A DNA stretch of 15,208 bases. It comes from Gammaproteobacteria bacterium (GTDB taxonomy: Bacteria > Aquificota > Aquificia > Aquificales > QOAS01). Shown here in pieces: positions 1 to 5,870 of this stretch. Numbering within the stretch: the stretch's first letter is position 1; the number at the start of each line of letters is the position of its first letter. The stretch spans positions 1-15,208 of the forward strand of contig QOAS01000036.1 in assembly GCA_003972855.1 (NCBI GenBank). The letters run 5' to 3'. Under the pieces are notes generated by a model that was not told the origin of the DNA, searched no databases, and worked only from the letters and a program-made list of their open reading frames with translations. The translations under genes and the position numbers were made by a program.

Positions 1-45
1 CGACACTCAATGGCCTGGCTAAGAGTAAAGGGCCATGGGTCGTAG

Positions 46-81
46 GTGGAAGTTAATGCCCGCTAAATGCGGGATTGCGAC
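46..81 (+). repeat. Complete CRISPR repeat unit
   Basis: This is the only intact repeat in the window. A 5-bp stem (CCCGC with GCGGG) around a TAAAT loop is followed by the 8-base tag ATTGCGAC at 74-81. By analogy with Cas6 systems, cleavage is expected after G73, at the 3' base of the stem. Confidence 0.85.
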
Positions 82-120
82 TACTTCTACTAACTCCTGG
101 GTTTTAATCTTCATAGCAAG

Positions 121-156
121 GTGGAAGTTAATGCTCGCTAAATGCGGGGTTTTAAA
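121..156 (+). repeat. Degenerate terminal CRISPR repeat
   Basis: The first 28 bases match the intact repeat except for C to T at repeat position 15. That change lies in the stem and turns a C-G pair into a U-G wobble, so the hairpin can still form. The 3' tag ATTGCGAC has decayed to GTTTTAAA. The short stem followed by GTTTT could act as a weak terminator. The next gene starts at 158, two bases past the last repeat position. Confidence 0.8.
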
Positions 157-157
157 A

Positions 158-478
158 ATGGTTGTAAAACCTCTAACTTCCAATGAAGAACTAATAAGGG
201 AAGCGGTGAAAGTTATTAAAAGACACTTGCCCGCTGTGAAGGTTATAGTTTTCGGCTCCCGAGCGGGGGAAAATTTTAGGGAAAATTCCGACCTTGATTT
301 GGCTTTAGATTGGGGAAAACCGATTCCTCCCTACCTTATGGAACAAATTAGGGAAGAACTTGATGAACTTCCCACTCTGGTGTCCTTTGATTTGGTAGAC
401 CTAAACTCGGTTTCGGAGGAATTTAAAAATCAAATCCTTACCGCGGGTAGGATTATTTACGATGAAAAGACCCGTTGA
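158..478 (+). CDS. mntA: MntA-type minimal nucleotidyltransferase (antitoxin of HepT/MntA)
   Basis: A 106-residue protein of the minimal nucleotidyltransferase fold. Residues 33-47 carry the signature GSX10DXD (G33, S34, D45, D47), and a third acidic residue is near D78 in SFDLVDL. In characterised HepT/MntA modules this enzyme transfers AMP onto a tyrosine of the HEPN toxin and silences it. The frame is open leftward through the CRISPR repeats, but that part encodes only repeat and spacer sequence. ATG 158 is therefore chosen; an in-frame ATG at 131 inside the final repeat would add nine residues. No good ribosome binding site precedes 158: the only G-rich stretch is in the repeat hairpin. 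The 3' end overlaps the HEPN gene by 17 bases, which suggests coupled translation. Confidence 0.88.
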   Translation: MVVKPLTSNEELIREAVKVIKRHLPAVKVIVFGSRAGENFRENSDLDLALDWGKPIPPYLMEQIREELDELPTLVSFDLVDLNSVSEEFKNQILTAGRIIYDEKTR

Positions 479-875
479 TTACCTCCGAAGGTTAGAAAAA
501 GCTTATTTTAGACTTTTAGAGGTTTTGGAAAATTACAATCCGTCAGAATTAGACATCGCTTTGGACGCAACCATTCAGAGGTTTGAGTTTACCTTTGAAC
601 TTTCTTGGAAGGCTATAAAGAAATTTACGGAATTTGTGGGATTGGAAGGTTGCAATTCCCCCCGTAGTTGTATAAAGTTGGCTTACCGCTTGGGTTGGAT
701 TTCCGACCAAAGACAGTGGTTGAACCTATTGGAGGCAAGAAATCTAACTTCCCACACCTACGATATAGCGACCGCTTGGAGGGTTTACGACCTTGTAAAG
801 GAAAACTACAAAGCGTTTGAAGAACTTATAGAAAAACTAAAAGGGTTACTTAGGGAGGAAACCTCTAACGGTTAA
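462..875 (+). CDS. hepT: HepT-like HEPN protein, HI0074-type nucleotidyltransferase substrate-binding family (toxin)
   Basis: A 137-residue, mostly helical protein of the HI0074 nucleotidyltransferase-substrate-binding family, part of the HEPN superfamily. The motif RNLTSHTY at residues 93-100 fits RX4HXY exactly (R93, H98, Y100). In studied HepT proteins R and H form the RNase site, and the tyrosine is the residue AMPylated by MntA. The start ATG 462 lies inside the mntA end and is preceded by TAGGAT about eight bases upstream. The expected role is an RNase toxin held inactive by the upstream partner. It is complete, with no frameshift. Cas6 begins 11 bases after its stop, so the pair is probably co-transcribed with cas6. 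An alternative view, that it is only a substrate-binding subunit, predates the toxin work. Confidence 0.88.
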   Translation: MKRPVDYLRRLEKAYFRLLEVLENYNPSELDIALDATIQRFEFTFELSWKAIKKFTEFVGLEGCNSPRSCIKLAYRLGWISDQRQWLNLLEARNLTSHTYDIATAWRVYDLVKENYKAFEELIEKLKGLLREETSNG

Positions 876-886
876 AATTCCCACCG

Positions 887-1660
887 ATGCCCCTAAAGGT
901 TTTCCTAAAACTTAACCTTTCGGAGGAAATAGACACCTCTTGTCTTACGCCCGACAAGGTTCACGGTTTGTTCTTTTCCCTCGTAGGTGAGGAGTTGGCG
1001 GGTATTCTCCACGAGGGGTATAAAAACATAAAACCCTTTTCCCTCTTTTGTAGGGAGCTTTTTAAACCTCAAAAGGTAAAGGCGCTCAGCCTTGAGGTAA
1101 ACCTTTTGGAGGATTCACTAATTCCGAAACTCCTTTCGGGTTTTATTCTCAACAAAAAGGGTGTTTTTCTAAATCTAAACTCCAAAAGTGTGGAAATTAA
1201 AGCCGAATTTAGAATTCCCCAAAGGTGGTTAAAGCCCTACTCCTCACTGGTTGAGGTTAAGGAAATACCTACAAAAGTCGGAATTAAATTCGTTTCCCCC
1301 GCCACCTTTAGGAGGAATAACTCGGATTTACCCTTTCCGTTACCCGAGCTTTTGTTTAAGGGACTCGTCAAAAGGTGGCTCGCATTTTCGGGTTTGCCCT
1401 TAGAGGTGGATTTAAGGGAATACTACAACCGAGTGGAGGTGGAAAGATACAACCTAAAAACACAAAAGGTGGAATTTTCCAGCGGGGGAAAACTCACAAC
1501 CTTTGTAGGTGAGGTGGTTTACAACCTTTCAAAGGTGGAAAATAAAACCGCCCTAAAGTGGTTTTTCATTCTTTTGAACTTCTCCCTTTGGAGTGGCGTG
1601 GGGAGAAAAACCACTATGGGTTTGGGGAAAATAGGTGGATTATGGAAAAAGTCCTTATAG
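887..1660 (+). CDS. cas6: CRISPR-associated endoribonuclease Cas6
   Basis: A 257-residue RAMP-fold protein matching Cas6, the metal-independent nuclease that cuts pre-crRNA within each repeat. The C-terminal glycine-rich loop is clear: SGVGRKTTMGLG at residues 236-247. The N-terminal half has DKVHGLFFSLV (residues 23-33) and LHEGYKNIKPFS (residues 41-52), where Cas6 enzymes place their conserved histidine (H42 is the likely general-acid or base candidate, with Y45, K46 and K49 nearby). SPATFRR at 137-143 is another family landmark. Length is normal. No Shine-Dalgarno lies just upstream of ATG 887, so translation may depend on the upstream gene. No effector or adaptation cas genes are seen, so the system type is undetermined. 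The end overlaps moaE by 19 bases. Confidence 0.9.
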   Translation: MPLKVFLKLNLSEEIDTSCLTPDKVHGLFFSLVGEELAGILHEGYKNIKPFSLFCRELFKPQKVKALSLEVNLLEDSLIPKLLSGFILNKKGVFLNLNSKSVEIKAEFRIPQRWLKPYSSLVEVKEIPTKVGIKFVSPATFRRNNSDLPFPLPELLFKGLVKRWLAFSGLPLEVDLREYYNRVEVERYNLKTQKVEFSSGGKLTTFVGEVVYNLSKVENKTALKWFFILLNFSLWSGVGRKTTMGLGKIGGLWKKSL

Positions 1661-2049
1661 CGGAAAGAATTCCTTCCCCCCAAGAGGTGATAGACAATTT
1701 TAAAGACCCCACCGCAGGTGCGGTTGTAATCTTTGAGGGAAAACCGAGAAACGACAACGGGATAATAGCCCTCCACTACGAGGTTTACGACGACATGGCT
1801 ATTAAAGAAATGAAGAAAATAAGGGAAGAGGTTTTAGCCCGCACCGGTGCGGTGGAACTTTTTATATTCCACCGAAAGGGTGGAGTTAAAGTGGGAGAAA
1901 CCTCCTTTGTCGTTATAGCTTTCGGAAAACACCGAAAGGAGACCTTTGAAGCCTGCCAACTGGCGGTGGATTTGGTGAAAGAGAGAGTCCCCATTTGGAA
2001 AAGGGAAGTTTACCCCGACCGCTTGGGGGATTGGATTTTGGGAATTTAA
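1642..2049 (+). CDS. moaE: Molybdopterin synthase catalytic (large) subunit MoaE
   Basis: This 135-residue protein fits MoaE, which with MoaD inserts two sulfurs into precursor Z to make molybdopterin in the cytoplasm. Landmarks in order are GAVVIFEGKPRN (26-37), HR at 77-78, GKHR at 95-98, and VKERVPIWKRE (112-122), which holds the two lysines (K113, K120) matching the catalytic pair of E. coli MoaE. The frame is open further upstream, but ATG 1642 is chosen because AGGTGG lies five bases before it and the family N-terminus fits. The first 19 bases overlap the end of cas6 in another frame, so the two are probably translationally coupled despite unrelated functions. No other molybdopterin genes are in the window. 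Confidence 0.92.
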   Translation: MEKVLIAERIPSPQEVIDNFKDPTAGAVVIFEGKPRNDNGIIALHYEVYDDMAIKEMKKIREEVLARTGAVELFIFHRKGGVKVGETSFVVIAFGKHRKETFEACQLAVDLVKERVPIWKREVYPDRLGDWILGI

Positions 2050-2099
2050 CCGACCTTTTTCATTGTTTTACTTTTTCTTCGGAGATAAATCTAAGAAAA

Positions 2100-2585
2100 A
2101 TGAGGTTTGAAATTCACATCTACAAAGGACACCCCGCCTTTTTTGAAACCAAGGAAGCCCCCTATGTTCCCTATGAAAATGTTGAAACCTACATAGAAAG
2201 TTCCTTTGACTACATGACCCATGGAATGGCAAAGGAAGAAAAGATATTCATAGAGGGTTTTAACCACTTTGTAGATTACCTCCTTAGCGACGGAGACGAG
2301 TATTTTCTCCACGAAGCCAAAAAGGCTTTTGCCCATACCTACGGACAAATTGAAGAGAGCAAATATATGCTCGGACTTATAAGGATTTTGGAAGGTAACC
2401 CCCGCGATGCGGGGAGATTTTTTAAAGAGATAAGGGATTTTAGTTTTCCAAGATTTATCCAATATTACCGCGTTCCCACCTTGGTGGTAAAAACCGAAAA
2501 CGGAAAGGCACTCTATCTGACACCCTCTAAAGAGGGGATTGAAAAAATTTTAAGTTTGCTCCAAAACGAGGGTAACCTCCCTTAA
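2100..2585 (+). CDS. Hypothetical protein, 161 residues, not recognised
   Basis: I do not recognise this protein. From ATG 2100 it begins MRFEIHIYKGHPAFFETKEA. A short beta-rich start is followed by a long helical stretch (about residues 25-120) rich in aromatics, glutamate and lysine, and a strand-rich end containing TLVVKTENGKALYLTP. There is no signal peptide, membrane segment or obvious catalytic motif, so it is probably a soluble cytoplasmic protein. The frame is open to 1995, but no plausible start lies between. GGAGA at 2081-2085 is 14 bases before ATG, farther than ideal. It follows moaE by 50 bases on the same strand. Its last 36 bases overlap the convergent aminotransferase gene. 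Codon use matches its neighbours, which supports it as a real gene. Confidence 0.72.
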   Translation: MRFEIHIYKGHPAFFETKEAPYVPYENVETYIESSFDYMTHGMAKEEKIFIEGFNHFVDYLLSDGDEYFLHEAKKAFAHTYGQIEESKYMLGLIRILEGNPRDAGRFFKEIRDFSFPRFIQYYRVPTLVVKTENGKALYLTPSKEGIEKILSLLQNEGNLP

Positions 2586-3251
2586 ACCCAACAAAGCATT
2601 GGATATAAAAAACTTTTCGCACTTTGGCAGTTCCTCTAAGGGTAAAACCTCCTCTTGTGCCTTTCCCTCTTCCAGTAAAACCCTTCGGGTTACCCCCGGA
2701 AGCAATCCCTCGCTTACGGGGGGTGTCAATAAAACCCCGTCCCTTAGGCAGTAAAAGTTGGCGGAGGAGGTTTCCGTTATGTTCCCCCTTTCGTTTAAAA
2801 CGACGGCATCGTAAAAACCCCTTTTGAGTGCCTCTCTTTTTACCAAAACATTAAATAGGAAGGAAGTCGTTTTAAACCTCCAAAGGGGGTTGGAGGAACA
2901 TTTTTTAAACCCCGAAAGGGTGAGGGTTAAATCTTTCGGGGGCAACCTTAGTGGTTTTACAACTATTTCCAACCTATAGGAGTTTGGAAAGTCGCCGTAA
3001 TATCCGCTACCCAAGGAGAGCAATAACACCTTCACATAAAAAGGTGTATCGGTATTTTTGGTAAACCTTATGTGTTTCTCGGTGAAACTTTTGAATTCCC
3101 CAAAGGTCGGGTGGGGAATACCCAAAAACGATGCCCCCTCTTTGAGCCTCTCATAGTGATACTCAAAGTGGGGAGGCAGTTTCCCTCCCTCCACCTTGAA
3201 GGTTTCAAAAAGTCCCTCCCCGAAGTGTTTAAACCTATCCACTTTTTCCAT
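2550..3251 (-). CDS. pabC: Class IV PLP-dependent aminotransferase family, probable aminodeoxychorismate lyase (PabC-like)
   Basis: A 233-residue fold-type IV PLP enzyme. LFETFKV near residue 14 and HYERL near residue 32 form the usual N-terminal pattern. The PLP lysine is K127 in WRFKTTSF, followed by NVLVKREAL. NITETSSANFY (157-167) contains the glutamate that contacts the PLP ring nitrogen (E160). LPGVTRRVLLEE (184-195) is the phosphate-binding region. Length suits aminodeoxychorismate lyase, which makes p-aminobenzoate for folate; the presence of folE in the window is consistent but not linked. Branched-chain or D-amino acid aminotransferase is the alternative, because these subfamilies share all these motifs. 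The upstream region lacks a Shine-Dalgarno, and the start is 29 bases from the divergent atpC start. Confidence 0.8.
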   Translation of the reverse strand: MEKVDRFKHFGEGLFETFKVEGGKLPPHFEYHYERLKEGASFLGIPHPTFGEFKSFTEKHIRFTKNTDTPFYVKVLLLSLGSGYYGDFPNSYRLEIVVKPLRLPPKDLTLTLSGFKKCSSNPLWRFKTTSFLFNVLVKREALKRGFYDAVVLNERGNITETSSANFYCLRDGVLLTPPVSEGLLPGVTRRVLLEEGKAQEEVLPLEELPKCEKFFISNALLGLREVTLVLEQT

Positions 3252-3264
3252 TAAAGTGGGAGTT

Positions 3265-3270
3265 TATAAT
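3265..3270 (+). promoter_or_regulatory. Possible -10 box for atpC
   Basis: A perfect TATAAT lies 10 bases before the atpC ATG. A start site about seven bases downstream would leave a leader of only a few bases, fitting the missing Shine-Dalgarno. No convincing -35 is seen 16-18 bases upstream. The hexamer may equally be chance AT-rich sequence in the 29-base divergent gap with pabC. Confidence 0.35.
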
Positions 3271-3280
3271 TGGTTTTCTT

Positions 3281-3673
3281 ATGATAAAGGTTGAGATAGT
3301 TACCCCTAAGGGATACGCATACAGCGGGGAGGTAGAACTGGTTAATATCCCCACCGAAGAGGGGGAAATCGGAGTTTTGGAAAACCACATGCACCTAATA
3401 TCTTCCCTAAAACCCGGACTTGTATTCTTCAACGGGAATAAGGAAGAAGGCTTTTTCGTAACGGAGGGAATCGTAGAGGTAACACCCAAGAAGGTGAACA
3501 TCATTGCGGAAGAAGCCACCCCCGTTGGGGAAATAGACCCCGGTGAGGTTAAGAAAAAATACGAAGAGGTGGTAAAAAAGCTCGCCAGTGCCAAAACCCG
3601 CGAAGAGTTGGAAGAAATAGAAAAGGAAAGGGAAATTTACGAAACCCTTATGTCGTTGGTGGTTAGAAAATAA
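3281..3673 (+). CDS. atpC: F1Fo ATP synthase epsilon subunit
   Basis: A 130-residue epsilon subunit of the F1 central stalk, coupling rotation and restraining ATP hydrolysis. The N-terminal beta sandwich (1-85) contains the family pattern IPTEEGEIGVLENHMHLISSLKPG (split here as residues 23-34 and 35-46) and a glycine-bearing EGIVEVTPKKVNIIAEEA region. The charged helical hairpin at about 88-130 (EEVVKKLASAKTREELEEIE) completes a normal-length subunit. It is not next to other atp genes in this window, as is usual in genomes where the ATP synthase genes are dispersed. ATG 3281 is preceded by T-rich sequence rather than a Shine-Dalgarno, and it may be translated from a nearly leaderless message. 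A DUF507 gene follows after 19 bases. Confidence 0.93.
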   Translation: MIKVEIVTPKGYAYSGEVELVNIPTEEGEIGVLENHMHLISSLKPGLVFFNGNKEEGFFVTEGIVEVTPKKVNIIAEEATPVGEIDPGEVKKKYEEVVKKLASAKTREELEEIEKEREIYETLMSLVVRK

Positions 3674-3692
3674 CCCTTGGAGAGCCTGAAAA

Positions 3693-4244
3693 ATGAAAAT
3701 ACATCCTAAGATTTTGGATAAGGCCATAAACCGTTTGGTGGAGGAATTGGTTGAAACCAACATAGTAGAGGTTGAAAAGGATAAATTCGTCCTAAAGGTG
3801 AGGGAAATTTTTGTCAAAGCCCAAGAAGAGGAAAAACAACTTACCGAAGATGCAAAAAAGGTTTTGAAGGAAAACATTCATCTCCTTGACGAGACCGGTT
3901 TGGACAGCGCCAAAGCGGTTGCCCTCATAAGGAGAAAACTGGCGGAGGAGAGGAATATAAACCTCAACCCCTTTGAGAGGATGAACCAAATAGCCAAACG
4001 CATTATGGATTGGATTATGGAAGACGACGAAATAGAGATATACGACGAACCTTACAACATCAGAAAAAGAATTTCCGCAATTTTAAAGGACGCGGTAGGA
4101 GAACAAAAAACCATTGAAAGGGAAGCCCAAAGGAGGGCGGAATTGGAAGCCCAAAAGAGGGGAATTCTTATAGGAAGCGACGATTGGAATTTCATTTACA
4201 GGAAATACCTTTCGGAGGTAATGAAAGAAAAAGGATACGAATAG
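3693..4244 (+). CDS. DUF507 family protein
   Basis: A 183-residue, highly charged, helix-rich protein matching the DUF507 family, whose function is unknown. It starts MKIHPKILDKAINRLVEEL and runs through long amphipathic helices with many E/K pairs. It ends in a REAQRRAELEAQKRGILIG segment (about 145-163), DDWNFIYRKYLSEVM and KEKGYE. No membrane segment or signal peptide is present, so it is presumably cytoplasmic. GGAGAG at 3678-3683 sits about nine bases before ATG 3693, a reasonable ribosome binding site. It lies 19 bases after atpC and is probably co-transcribed with it. The family assignment rests on overall resemblance rather than a catalytic motif. Confidence 0.8.
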   Translation: MKIHPKILDKAINRLVEELVETNIVEVEKDKFVLKVREIFVKAQEEEKQLTEDAKKVLKENIHLLDETGLDSAKAVALIRRKLAEERNINLNPFERMNQIAKRIMDWIMEDDEIEIYDEPYNIRKRISAILKDAVGEQKTIEREAQRRAELEAQKRGILIGSDDWNFIYRKYLSEVMKEKGYE

Positions 4245-4263
4245 TGTTTTAGCATTATTGTTG

Positions 4264-5409
4264 ATGCTTCCTTCAAAGAAAGGTTTTTCTCTTGTGGAAC
4301 TCCTCGTTGTTATTGTCTTATTGCTAACCGTTGGAGCTTTGGTTTTTTGGACTGTTTTAAAAGCCCTTTCCTCGGTAAGCACCTCCGCGGGTGAAGCCAA
4401 AAAAGAGGTTGAAATAGTTTTAAACACCGATTGGCTCGTTTTTGACCTCAAACATGCGGGTTACGGCATTTCGGTAAACGAAACCACCGCGGTTTTGAGT
4501 TACTGCAATGGAACCAACGGGGTTGAAGCCTGTTCGGTAGCCACATCGGTAGGTGCGGTAGATAACAAACTCCTCCTTATTAAGGAAACTTCCAACATCG
4601 TAAGGAGTAGTTCCTATGAGAATCCCAGTGTGGGATTTATATCCTGCAAAAACTCCTTGGAGATTATTAATAAGGCATCGGGAATAGATACCACCCAACA
4701 TAAATGCGTAGTCCTTGACGATTTGAAACAGCTTGTAACCGATAATTCCGATTGCAGTTGTTCTTCTTCTCCCGTTAATACTTTGGATTTTGCGGTTTTA
4801 TTTCCCTATTGGACAGACGGAGCTTGTAAAGGAATGACGGGCTGTTGTCAAAATCAATTTTGCACTGGTATAGCTTGGTTTCTTGACGAACCTTCCGGTG
4901 ATTCCACATATCCCTCTTCCTGCAGGCTTTTAGGAACTAAAGCACTTTACAGAAGTTATACAAATTCAACGGGAAACTTTACCAAACAGCAGATAATACC
5001 TTGCATAGCGGATTGGGATGTTTGGTTTGGTTTGGATACGGATAACAACACCGACATAGACCGTTGGGTAAATTACCTTCCAACCGCGGATATGACTTCA
5101 GACTCCAACGGGGTAAATAACGCAATGGCGGAACAATTAAAGATGGCAAAAGTTTACCTCTTAGTGCAGGCTTCCTATTCCGCGGACCCGGATTACGATT
5201 ATTGCGCTTTGCACGGGGATATATGTAATACCGCTCAATGCGGTTCGGATAAACTTTTAATTGATACCCTAAAAGATGACGACGGAACGGAGCATTATGT
5301 TTGTCTAAAACACCCCGATGGTGATACTTGGAGGCATTACCGTTGGAAGGTAATACAAATAGATATCACCCCATTTCCGAACATTCCAAACGCCGTTGTT
5401 ACCCCTTAA
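4264..5409 (+). CDS. PilW-like type IV prepilin / minor pseudopilin, cysteine-rich
   Basis: A 381-residue protein with a class III prepilin leader: MLPSKKG then FSLVELLVVIVLLLTVGALV. The prepilin peptidase should cut after G7, leaving N-methyl-F at +1 and glutamate at +5 (E12), with a membrane/polymerisation helix to about residue 30. DLKHAGYG near residue 65 resembles the PilW minor pilin pattern, and the C-terminal HYRWKVIQIDITPFPN also fits. The secreted part carries about 16 cysteines in clusters (for example ACKGMTGCCQNQFC and DYCALHGDICNTAQC), unusual for the family and suggesting several disulfides. ATG 4264 is preferred over two preceding in-frame TTG codons because it gives a standard short leader. 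No Shine-Dalgarno and no other pilus genes are visible nearby. Confidence 0.85.
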   Translation: MLPSKKGFSLVELLVVIVLLLTVGALVFWTVLKALSSVSTSAGEAKKEVEIVLNTDWLVFDLKHAGYGISVNETTAVLSYCNGTNGVEACSVATSVGAVDNKLLLIKETSNIVRSSSYENPSVGFISCKNSLEIINKASGIDTTQHKCVVLDDLKQLVTDNSDCSCSSSPVNTLDFAVLFPYWTDGACKGMTGCCQNQFCTGIAWFLDEPSGDSTYPSSCRLLGTKALYRSYTNSTGNFTKQQIIPCIADWDVWFGLDTDNNTDIDRWVNYLPTADMTSDSNGVNNAMAEQLKMAKVYLLVQASYSADPDYDYCALHGDICNTAQCGSDKLLIDTLKDDDGTEHYVCLKHPDGDTWRHYRWKVIQIDITPFPNIPNAVVTP

Positions 5410-5421
5410 GGTTATTTAGTT

Positions 5422-5838
5422 ATGGGAAACTTTATACGCACAAAGGTTTTTGAAATTTCCACCTCCTCCCACACCGATTTTGTCAATGTTACCCATCTCG
5501 TTAAAGGTTTCGTAAAGGAGAGCGGTATAAGGGAAGGTTTGTGTGTGGTTTATGTTCCCCACACAACCGCGGGGGTTTTTATAAACGAGGGTGCGGACCC
5601 CGATGTGGTTAGAGACATAGCCTACAAACTGAACACCCTTGTGGAGTGGGAAGACCCCAATTACAAACACATTGAGGGGAATTCCGCCGCCCACATAAAG
5701 AGTTCCTTAATGGGAAACTCCCGCGTAATTCCCGTATCGGAGGGAAAACTCCTTTTGGGAACTTGGGAGGCTATATTTTTTGCGGAATTTGACGGACCCC
5801 GCAGGAGAAAACTAATAGTAACCCTTATAGGGGAATGA
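5422..5838 (+). CDS. YjbQ / UPF0047 family protein
   Basis: A 138-residue protein of the UPF0047 (YjbQ) family. Its hallmarks are PHTTAGVFINEGADPDV (46-62), HIEGNSAAHIKSSLMG (83-98) and GKLLLGTWEAIFFAEFDGPR (108-127). The conserved histidines and acids of these motifs are thought to form a metal or phosphate site. Some members show weak thiamine-phosphate-synthase-like activity, but the physiological role is unsettled. Length is normal. It starts 12 bases after the prepilin stop, with AAGG about nine bases before ATG 5422, and is probably transcribed with it although the functions appear unrelated. It faces argD convergently across 12 bases. Confidence 0.9.
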   Translation: MGNFIRTKVFEISTSSHTDFVNVTHLVKGFVKESGIREGLCVVYVPHTTAGVFINEGADPDVVRDIAYKLNTLVEWEDPNYKHIEGNSAAHIKSSLMGNSRVIPVSEGKLLLGTWEAIFFAEFDGPRRRKLIVTLIGE

Positions 5839-5844
5839 CCAAAG

Positions 5845-5870
5845 AGGAAACTAAAGGAGGATTTCCTTTA
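5845..5870. terminator. Weak inverted repeat at the UPF0047/argD convergence
   Basis: TAAAGGA at 5852-5858 and TCCTTTA at 5864-5870 form a 7-bp AT-rich stem with a 5-base loop. An alternative pairing is AGGAAA at 5845-5850 with TTTCCT. Only short T-rich stretches follow in either direction. It sits where two convergent genes end, so a bidirectional terminator is possible but poorly supported. Confidence 0.28.

Larger units (their letters stand above)
1..156 (+). CRISPR. Trailer end of a CRISPR array (partial, left edge cut)
   Basis: One complete repeat lies at 46-81 (36 nt, or 38 if a shared preceding AG is counted). A second copy at 121-156 matches it closely over its first 28 bases. Positions 1-4 (CGAC) match the last four bases of the repeat, so the window opens at the end of an earlier repeat. 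The spacers are 5-45 (41 nt) and 82-120 (39 nt). The repeat begins GTGGAAGTTAATG, carries the inverted repeat CCCGC-TAAAT-GCGGG, and ends in the 8-base tag ATTGCGAC, like the 5' handle left by Cas6. That tag indicates plus-strand transcription with the leader off the left edge. Degeneration of the last copy marks this as the trailer end. The array type cannot be set from this much sequence. Confidence 0.88.

Noticed and set aside
35..157. N-terminal extension of the nucleotidyltransferase reading through the CRISPR repeats
   Set aside because: The extra 41 residues come only from repeat and spacer sequence and repeat WKLMxAKCG; the family N-terminus fits ATG 158.
1558..1641. Upstream extension of MoaE in the same frame
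   Set aside because: It lies wholly inside cas6 coding sequence in another frame, and a good ribosome binding site precedes ATG 1642.
1995..2099. Upstream extension of the 161-residue protein from ATG 1995
   Set aside because: It overlaps the end of moaE and the extra residues have no coding character; ATG 2100 is more economical.
2522..2535. Palindrome CCCTCTAAAGAGGG as a terminator between gene 2100-2585 and pabC
   Set aside because: It lies inside coding sequence of the plus gene and no T-run follows it in either direction.
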